Below, one piece after another: positions 1 to 3,958 of a stretch of DNA of 7,682 nucleotides. The notes under the pieces were generated by a model, which had not been told where the DNA came from, made no database searches, and worked only from the letters and a program-made list of their open reading frames with translations. Each line of letters opens with the position of its first letter. The stretch's first letter is position 1. Location of the stretch: assembly GCA_021203425.1 (NCBI GenBank), contig JAJQBF010000001.1, forward strand, positions 1-7,682. The letters run 5' to 3'. The translations under genes and the position numbers were made by a program. Source of the stretch: Clostridiales bacterium (GTDB taxonomy: Bacteria; Bacillota; Clostridia; Lachnospirales; CAG-274).

Positions 1-51
1 ATATTATTCCTTAAAAGAAGTGAAACTTTATTATATAAAGGAGGTCGATTT

Positions 52-111
52 GTGCCCGTCAAGCAGATTAAAACCCCTATGGCTGTCATCCGTAAGATTA
101 TACTAACTTAA
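52..111 (+). CDS. Possible 19-residue small ORF (doubtful)
   Basis: A GTG at 52 sits 7 bases after a strong AAAGGAGG and opens a 19-codon frame ending in TAA at 109-111, with the peptide starting MPVKQIKTPM. The frame is also open back to position 1, so it could instead be the C-terminal tail of a gene entering from the left. I recognise no family. Its stop lies inside the operator region of the leftward promoter, which argues against a real rightward gene. It is listed because the ribosome binding site is good. Confidence 0.2.
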   Translation: MPVKQIKTPMAVIRKIILT

Positions 112-164
112 ATTAGCAATTGCTAACTCGTAATTAAAATAACACATATTCTAATATCTGTCAA
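103..164 (-). promoter_or_regulatory. Leftward promoter with downstream operator
   Basis: On the minus strand a TTGACA -35 (159-164) is followed after 17 bases by TATTTT (136-141), giving a transcript start near 129 heading off the left edge. Immediately downstream lies the perfect palindrome TTAGCAATTGCTAA (113-126). The word CTAACT occurs at 103-108 and 123-128, exactly 20 bases apart. The same 20-base CTAACT spacing is found just downstream of the regulator promoter near 2002-2027, so one regulator probably binds both. The gene it drives starts beyond position 1 or close to it; an open minus-strand frame begins at ATG 87-89 but has no clear ribosome binding site. Confidence 0.55.
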
Positions 165-194
165 GTGTTTTTTTCATTTTTCGGAAAATATTTG

Positions 195-223
195 TTGAAT
201 TCTTACTGCCTTTATGATATGAT
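195..223 (+). promoter_or_regulatory. Sigma-A promoter of toxin copy 1
   Basis: TTGAAT (195-200), a 17-base spacer, then TATGAT (218-223). The predicted start is near 230-231, exactly where a 5'-terminal hairpin begins. The toxin mRNA would thus have a leader of about 140 bases. Confidence 0.7.
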
Positions 224-230
224 TTATTAA

Positions 231-280
231 GGCGAAGAAATTCTTCCGCCGCAAAGAGGAGTGACGGGCGGTTATTCCTC
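231..280 (+). other. Structured 5'UTR of toxin copy 1 (two hairpins)
   Basis: Hairpin A starts at the predicted +1: GGCG (231-234) and AAGAA (235-239) pair with TTCTT (241-245) and CGCC (247-250), with one bulged C. Hairpin B pairs GAGGAGTGAC (256-265) with GTTATTCCTC (271-280) around a five-base loop, with two G-U pairs. Copy 2 keeps both structures with different bases, so pairing rather than sequence is conserved. Just downstream, CTTTC near 282-286 can pair with GAAAG at 299-303 and cover the ribosome binding site of the mini-ORF. A 5' hairpin and hidden ribosome sites are common in type I toxin mRNAs. Confidence 0.6.
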
Positions 281-315
281 ACTTTCCTAATTGCATATGA
301 AAGGCGGTGATGCTT

Positions 316-324
316 ATGATTTAA
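316..324 (+). other. Two-codon upstream ORF (Met-Ile-stop), copy 1
   Basis: ATG ATT TAA follows a purine-rich AAGGCGGTG (301-309) at good spacing. An earlier in-frame ATG at 310 would give Met-Leu-Met-Ile. The site lies in a perfect small hairpin, TGCTTA (311-316) pairing with TAAGCA (322-327). All of it is conserved in copy 2 although the surroundings differ. It may regulate translation of the toxin 45 bases downstream, or be a remnant of an older toxin start. Confidence 0.4.
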
Positions 325-368
325 GCACCCATCTTCAGAATTATGTGAATAAGGAGGTGATTTTGTCT

Positions 369-464
369 ATGATAATAATCATATTTGATGTTTATACTGT
401 TGCAATATTTGTTGCTGTAGTGATACGCATTATAAAAATGGTTTTCACCATAACAAAAAAATAA
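369..464 (+). CDS. Small one-helix membrane peptide, type I toxin-like, copy 1
   Basis: A 31-residue peptide begins MIIIIFDVYTV, has a hydrophobic stretch at about residues 2-19, then a basic tail (RIIK, TKK). This is the shape of Firmicute holin-like type I toxins of the TxpA/BsrG/Fst kind, which insert in the membrane. ATG at 369 lies 11 bases after GGAGG (353-357), the same 10-11 base spacing seen for the genes at 6454 and 7034; an in-frame TTG at 363 is a possible alternative. An in-frame ATG at 297 would give 55 residues but has no ribosome site and the frame is not kept in copy 2. The terminator and convergent antisense RNA directly follow. Fifteen of 31 residues match copy 2. The toxin role is inferred from structure and context, not shown. 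Confidence 0.65.
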   Translation: MIIIIFDVYTVAIFVAVVIRIIKMVFTITKK

Positions 465-550
465 CCGTCGGGCTAGCCAATCCTTAACGGTTATTTTTAA
501 ATATAAATCGTGATGGTTTGGGATAACTGCCTAAAGTTACTCCCTTTTGT
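455..550 (-). ncRNA. Antisense (antitoxin-like) RNA, copy 1
   Basis: The promoter at 557-585 predicts a roughly 95-base RNA starting near 550 and ending in the T-run at about 455. Its 5' part forms a hairpin: bases 544-535 pair with 528-520 around the loop TTAGGC (534-529), with one bulged G. Its 3' half is complementary to the toxin mRNA terminator. The loop TTAGG could also pair with CCTAA in the toxin leader (286-290). This convergent layout resembles txpA/ratA and par (fst) type I systems. No expression data are available. Confidence 0.6.
457..498. terminator. Bidirectional terminator shared by toxin 1 and its antisense RNA
   Basis: A perfect 12-base stem (457-468 with 487-498) contains the toxin stop codon and ends in T-runs on both strands. 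The 18-base loop contains the self-complementary word GGCTAGCC (471-478). Both RNAs therefore show the same loop, and CUAG fits the YUNR U-turn motif used for fast loop-loop contact in antisense systems. Confidence 0.85.
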
Positions 551-556
551 ATTTTT

Positions 557-585
557 ATAATATCACAACAAAACTAAACTGTCAA
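557..585 (-). promoter_or_regulatory. Antisense RNA promoter, copy 1
   Basis: Reading the minus strand: TTGACA (580-585), a 17-base spacer, TATTAT (557-562). It is closer to consensus than the toxin promoter, as expected if the antitoxin RNA is made in excess. It is conserved in copy 2. Confidence 0.8.
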
Positions 586-658
586 GCCAAAAATTAAGCT
601 TGCGGTCTAGCACTTTAATCCTGTGGCAGAGCCTTTTTTTATTTTTCGAGATTTTTTG

Positions 659-687
659 TTGTTTTCTCTGCAAACTCATGTTATACT
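659..687 (+). promoter_or_regulatory. Sigma-A promoter of toxin copy 2
   Basis: TTGTTT (659-664), a 17-base spacer, TATACT (682-687). It aligns base for base with the copy 1 promoter and has a weaker -35. The predicted start is near 694, again at the first base of a hairpin. Confidence 0.6.
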
Positions 688-693
688 TATTTG

Positions 694-804
694 GGCAGAA
701 AAGGTATTCTGCCTCAAAGGGGAGTAGCAGGAACCCGAAAGAAATCGGGACGGGCTTTGCCCGGCTTTTGACGCAGTCAAAAGTTCTGAAAGCGGTTATT
801 TCTC
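694..804 (+). other. Structured 5'UTR of toxin copy 2
   Basis: The 5'-terminal hairpin is a perfect 7-base stem, GGCAGAA (694-700) with TTCTGCC (707-713). It has the same position as hairpin A in copy 1 but a different sequence. The second hairpin pairs 719-726 with 797-804, using three G-U pairs. In place of copy 1's five-base loop it holds the three-hairpin insert at 728-788. After it, CACCT (805-809) can pair with AGGTG (828-832) and hide the ribosome site of the two-codon ORF. Confidence 0.55.
728..788. repeat. Compact insert of three adjacent hairpins
   Basis: Three hairpins stand almost end to end. CCCGA (734-738) pairs with TCGGG (745-749), CGGGC (751-755) with GCCCG (759-763), and CTTTTGAC (765-772) with GTCAAAAG (776-783). 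A short closing stem is possible between CAGGAA (728-733) and TTCTG (784-788) with one bulge, giving a cloverleaf-like fold. The stretch is absent from copy 1 and sits exactly in the loop of the conserved leader hairpin. It looks like a small mobile or repeat-derived palindromic element, but no second copy is present in this window. Confidence 0.6.
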
Positions 805-838
805 ACCTTCCTAATTACATATGAAAGAGGTGATGCTT

Positions 839-847
839 ATGATTTAA
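839..847 (+). other. Two-codon upstream ORF (Met-Ile-stop), copy 2
   Basis: ATG ATT TAA lies 8 bases after AGAGG (826-830), inside the same hairpin as in copy 1: TGCTTA (834-839) with TAAGCA (845-850). An upstream in-frame ATG at 833 would give Met-Leu-Met-Ile. Copy 1 differs by one extra base upstream, so longer reading frames across this site are not conserved while this one is. Confidence 0.4.
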
Positions 848-890
848 GCACTTTTCTTCGTGATTATGCAAAGAGGAGGTGATTTTGTTA

Positions 891-986
891 ATGTTACAGA
901 TTATTTATGATATTTATGTTATTGCTGTACTTATTGCAGCAGCAATTCGCATAATTAAAATAGTCATAAACAAAACAAAAAGATAA
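891..986 (+). CDS. Small one-helix membrane peptide, type I toxin-like, copy 2
   Basis: A 31-residue peptide beginning MLQIIYDIYVI has a hydrophobic helix to about residue 19, then the conserved IRIIK and a basic C-terminus (NKTKR). It matches copy 1 at 15 of 31 residues, and most changes are between hydrophobic residues, the pattern expected of a selected membrane helix. GGAGG (876-880) precedes ATG by 10 bases; an in-frame TTG at 885 is the alternative start. The stop codon lies in the terminator stem. The antisense RNA at 972-1074 covers its 3' end. The Firmicute holin-like type I toxin assignment is inferred. Confidence 0.65.
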   Translation: MLQIIYDIYVIAVLIAAAIRIIKIVINKTKR

Positions 987-1074
987 CCGTCCCAGGCTAG
1001 CCAAACCGTGACGTTTATCTTTTTTATTAACTGCTATTGGTGAGGAATAATTGCCTAAAACTACTCCTCTTTGT
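972..1074 (-). ncRNA. Antisense (antitoxin-like) RNA, copy 2
   Basis: Predicted from its promoter to start near 1074 and stop in the T-run near 972, about 100 bases. Its 5' hairpin has an 11-base stem (1069-1059 with 1052-1042, two G-U pairs) and the same TTAGGC loop (1058-1053) as copy 1. The stem bases differ from copy 1 in compensating ways. The loop can pair with CCTAA in the toxin leader (810-814). The 3' half is complementary to the toxin 3' end. Confidence 0.6.
977..1024. terminator. Bidirectional terminator of cassette copy 2
   Basis: A 15-base stem with one mismatch (977-991 with 1010-1024) is flanked by T-runs in both directions. The 18-base loop again carries GGCTAGCC (995-1002), identical to copy 1 although much of the rest of the loop has changed. 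Confidence 0.8.
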
Positions 1075-1080
1075 ATTTTT

Positions 1081-1109
1081 ATAATATCACAACAAAGCTA
1101 AGCTGTCAA
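1081..1109 (-). promoter_or_regulatory. Antisense RNA promoter, copy 2
   Basis: On the minus strand: TTGACA (1104-1109), 17 bases, TATTAT (1081-1086). The -35 lies only eight bases past the final stop of the regulator reading frame (1118-1120), with no terminator between. Transcripts of the regulator could therefore read into the antisense RNA. Confidence 0.8.
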
Positions 1110-1117
1110 GCCGAAAA

Positions 1118-1363
1118 TTAAGCTTGCGGCAAAGCCTTAAGCCCTTCAAGGTTAAAGGTGATTTCGGCGGCGGATTCCGGCATTTTCTTGTTTGTTGCGG
1201 CAGCTTTTATTTTTATAACAGCAAAGACAGGTTTGCCTAATTTATCCTTTTTATAGTGAAGTTTCTGCAGGGGAATAACCCAAATATTTTCTTCCTCTTT
1301 TGCCTTTATCCACCTTCCGTCAGAATCGGCATAGCAAAGAGCGGAAAGCTTTCCTTTTAAAAT
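1118..1363 (-). pseudogene. C-terminal half of NEAT-like domain, cut off from regulator by in-frame TAA
   Basis: Downstream of the regulator's TAA (1364-1366) the same frame stays open for 81 more codons to TAA at 1118-1120. It has no ATG, GTG or TTG near its beginning, so it cannot be a normal separate gene. It reads ILKGKLSALCYADSDGRW, then WVIPLQ, PVFAVIKIKAAA and ITFNLEGLK. Together with the last 55 residues of the regulator this follows the order of strands in clostridial NEAT domains (opening YxxPFK, SMGN, a W/Y-rich middle, a final strand ending in Leu). The Tyr pair that binds heme iron in classical NEAT domains is not visible in the last segment, where MPESAAE stands instead. Possible explanations are a nonsense mutation, stop readthrough or a sequence error. 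Family assignment is by motif memory only. Confidence 0.6.
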
Positions 1364-1960
1364 TTATGAATTTTTCGATTTATAATAGATTTCCTTTGCT
1401 TTTAACAAAACTCTGTCATTTTCGCCGTCTATTATAAGTCTTGCAGGGTGAATAAAGCCTTTATTTCCCATAGAAGGACTTCCGTCCCCTTCGTGAACCA
1501 CCTTAAAAGGCAGCTCATAAACTCCGTTTTCCAAATAGCTGTCTGTTTCGTTTGCTTTAATTTTTTCATTTGTCTCACTTTCAATTCCATAGCCGTTTTC
1601 TCTTGCCTCTGCAAGCTTGTCTATAAATTCCTCTCCGATCATTCCGCAAATTTTATTATATTCTTTTTCACATAACTCATATCTTATTGAAAGCTTTTTG
1701 CAGAACAGAGAAAAAAATTCAAGTTTCTCTTTTTCAACTAATTTGAGTATTCTTCTGCTTTTTTCCGTCAGTTTATATTCACAGCCAAAATCATAGTCGG
1801 CCTTTTCAACATATCCGCTTTCGCAAAGTTTCTTCAGTGCAATACTGGCACTTGACCTTTTTACACCTAAATAATTGCAGATTTTACTTTGAGAAACACT
1901 TTCTCCTTCGAGAAAGTCTATTGCCATAAGGTAATTCAGCTGTGACTTAGTAATATTCAT
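1364..1960 (-). CDS. Winged-helix regulator (DtxR/MarR-like) with start of a NEAT-like domain
   Basis: The ORF encodes 198 residues. Residues 1-66 form a winged helix-turn-helix with recognition helix at about 33-48 (KRSSASIALKKLCESGYV) and a wing ending KLTEKSRR. Residues 67-120 form a helical dimer region. Spacing of the helix, wing and LT motif fits DtxR/MntR repressors better than MarR, but the metal-binding His residues of DtxR are absent. From about residue 143 the sequence (GVYELPFK, then SMGN at 163-166 and HPARL) resembles the first half of a NEAT heme-binding domain, continued after the stop at 1118-1363; the full protein would be 280 residues. ATG at 1960 follows AAGGGGG. It is divergent from the ABC operon and probably controls it and itself, perhaps sensing heme or porphyrin, as the MarR-type PefR does for PefCD in streptococci. 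Confidence 0.7.
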   Translation of the reverse strand: MNITKSQLNYLMAIDFLEGESVSQSKICNYLGVKRSSASIALKKLCESGYVEKADYDFGCEYKLTEKSRRILKLVEKEKLEFFSLFCKKLSIRYELCEKEYNKICGMIGEEFIDKLAEARENGYGIESETNEKIKANETDSYLENGVYELPFKVVHEGDGSPSMGNKGFIHPARLIIDGENDRVLLKAKEIYYKSKNS

Positions 1961-1996
1961 ATTATTATATCCCCCTTAAAGCTGCAAGTTGTTTGT

Positions 1997-2066
1997 TTAG
2001 ACTAACTCTTATAAGCCTTAGCTAACTATTTGGGCATATGATAATATTTTTTTATTACTTTGTCAA
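1997..2066 (-). promoter_or_regulatory. Regulator promoter and operator
   Basis: Reading the minus strand, TTGACA (2061-2066), 17 bases, TATCAT (2038-2043). Just downstream, over the predicted start region, lie TTAGCTAA (2018-2025, perfect palindrome) and TTAGACTAA (1997-2005). CTAACT recurs at 2002-2007 and 2022-2027, 20 bases apart, as at 103-128. TTAG/CTAA half-sites resemble the DtxR-type box core. Autoregulation is the likely meaning. Confidence 0.65.
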
Positions 2067-2085
2067 TAAAAATTGTGAAAATCTG

Positions 2086-2114
2086 TTGACAAAATAATTT
2101 TACTCTTTTATAAT
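2086..2114 (+). promoter_or_regulatory. Perfect-consensus promoter of the ABC operon
   Basis: TTGACA (2086-2091), a 17-base spacer, TATAAT (2109-2114): exact sigma-A consensus. It is back to back with the regulator promoter, 19 bases between the -35 boxes. TTAGCTTAA (2113-2121) overlaps the -10 and resembles the operator half-sites, so repression at this point is plausible. The leader to the first gene is about 100 bases. Confidence 0.8.
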
Positions 2115-2220
2115 TAGCTTAATAAAAAACTTTTTTCAATTTTTCAAACTTATTGGAATGCCCGTCCTGAATGGTTTGTATTTCTTTTGATGCAAAGAAT
2201 CATTTAGGAGGTCTTTTTTT

Positions 2221-3958
2221 ATACTGAATAAGCGTCTTTTATCACTTATTCCCGACCTAAAGCAGATTGTGGCAAGGTCGGTGTTTTTCAAATGGCTGAC
2301 ACTTATATCAAGCCTTATCATAACAACAGCCCTTTGTATTTTTGTAAACGGCTGTCTTTTCAAAAACGAACCGCCGAATATATTAATAATTCTTATTGTT
2401 ATTGCCGTCTGTATACTTTTAGGATGCCGCTTTACTTATCTTTCCGTAAAAGCTTCAACGGAGCTTTCTCAAAAGGCAAAATATCGGCTTCGTGAGCTTG
2501 TGTTTTCCCACCTTGCCAAGATAGGTCCGTCATACAGCCGCTATGTTTCCACTGCCGAAGCGGTTCAGGTAAGTGTCGAGGGCATAGAGCAGCTTGAAAG
2601 TTATTTTGGGGCATATCTCCCCCAGCTTTTTTTATGCTGCTGCCGCTCCTGTTACGCTGTTTATATTTATATCATTTCTTGATATTTATTCGGCGGCGGT
2701 TCTTTTGGTCTGTGTTCCGTTGATTCCTCTTTCGATTATATTTGTGCAAAAAATTGCAAAACGGCTTTTATCTAAATATTGGAATGAATACACAGGCTTA
2801 GGCGACACCTTTCTCGAAAATATTCAAGGACTTACAACACTGAAAATATACGGTGCAGACGAGGAACGTCACAAGGATATGAACGTAAAAGCAGAAAATT
2901 TCAGAAAGGCAACAATGCGTGTTCTTATTATGCAGCTTAATTCAATTTCCGTAATGGATATTGTGGCCTACGGCGGAGCAGCGGCAGGTATAATAACAAT
3001 GCTTTACAGATTCGTCGCAGGAAAAACAATTTCTCTTTCCGCAGTTATAATAATTCTCCTCTCATCGGATTTTTTCATACCTGTTCGCCAGCTTGGCTCA
3101 TTTTTCCATATAGCAATGAACGGCTCGGCGGCGGCTGACAAAATTTTCAAAATACTCGATACGGAGATTCCTAAGAGGGGCAGCGAAGATGTTCCCGAAA
3201 GTTCGGACGTAAAATTTGAAAATCTCTGTTTCTCTTATGATGACAGCAAAGAAACCCTTAAAAATATAAATCTCGAAACGAAAACAACAGGGCTTTACTC
3301 CTTTGCCGGAATGAGCGGCTGCGGAAAGTCCACAACTGCGGCACTTCTGACAGGCAGACTGACGGACTACAGCGGCAGTCTTAAAATAGGCGGTACTGAA
3401 ATTAACAATCTCAGCGAAAAAGCCCTTTCCGAAACCGTAACCTTAATAGAACACAACAGTCACATTTTCAAGGGTACGATAAAATCCAACCTGAAAGCAG
3501 GCAAAAAGACGGCAGCAGATAAGGAAATGTTTTTAGCCCTTAAAGCCGCCGACCTTTCGGAGTTTTCTACAGACAAAGGGCTTAACCGCCCTGTCTCCGA
3601 GGAAGGCTCAAACTTATCCGGAGGTCAAAGACAGCGGCTTGCATTGGCGAGAGCCTTGCTCCACGATACACCCATTTACATTTTCGATGAGGCTACATCA
3701 AATATAGATGCGGAAAGTGAAGAAACAATAATAAAAAATGTCCGTCGACTTTCCGAGACAAGGCTTGTTATTCTCATTTCCCACAGGCTTGAAAACCTGA
3801 GAGGTTCAGAGGATATATTTGTTCTCGATAAGGGCGAAATAAAAGAACGGGGAGAATTTGAAGAGCTTATAAGCCGAAAAGGTCTTTTTGCAGATATGTA
3901 CGGAAAACAAAAATATTATGAGGACTATGCCGGAGGTGTTCAAAATGAAAAAAAGTAA
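2221..3958 (+). pseudogene. ABC half-exporter 1 (CydD/PefC-like), frameshifted
   Basis: This would be a 578-residue fused membrane-ATPase subunit of a heterodimeric type IV ABC exporter. About six membrane helices lie in residues 15-290. Then come Walker A GMSGCGKST (about 363), LSGGQ (about 465), Walker B IFDEA (Asp 489, catalytic Glu 490), a SNID D-loop and the SHR switch His. The Q-loop Gln appears replaced by His (IEHNSHIF). A run of seven T at 2627-2633 contains one base too many: frame 1 ends at 2682, while the correct frame continues to 3958. GGAGG (2207-2211) is placed for a start at 2221, but the codon there is ATA; CTG at 2224 and GTG at 2269 are poorer choices. Related pairs export thiols or heme (CydDC) or porphyrin/heme (PefCD). 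The substrate here is inferred from the neighbouring regulator. Confidence 0.8.

Larger units (their letters stand above)
181..1130. repeat. Tandem duplication of a toxin-antitoxin cassette
   Basis: Two diverged direct copies, about 181-606 and 641-1130, carry the same elements in the same order: sense promoter, leader hairpins, short upstream ORF, toxin, terminator and antisense promoter. Elements left of the copy 2 insert are offset by 464 bases (-10 boxes at 218 and 682). Elements right of it are offset by about 522-524 bases (toxin starts at 369 and 891, antisense -35 at 580 and 1104). The difference is the roughly 60-base insert in copy 2. Copy 1 also ends with the bases AATTAAGCTTGCGG, which in copy 2 encode the last residues and stop of the neighbouring regulator gene, so the duplicated unit once included the tail of that gene. 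Confidence 0.85.

Noticed and set aside
1..89. Minus-strand open frame from ATG 87-89 to the left edge
   Set aside because: There is no ribosome site and the stretch is too short to judge; the true leftward gene may start beyond the window.
297..464. 55-residue in-frame N-terminal extension of toxin copy 1
   Set aside because: ATG 297 lacks a ribosome site and copy 2 has a different frame at the same place, so the 31-residue form is favoured.
600..824. 74-codon plus-strand ORF across the leader of toxin copy 2
   Set aside because: It begins upstream of the promoter, crosses promoter and hairpin insert, has no ribosome site and has no counterpart in copy 1.
181..1130. CRISPR-like repetition
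   Set aside because: There are only two long diverged copies, with no short repeats or spacers of regular length.
1448..1675. Plus-strand ORF opposite the regulator
   Set aside because: It is a shadow of the minus-strand regulator gene, with no ribosome site and no recognisable content.
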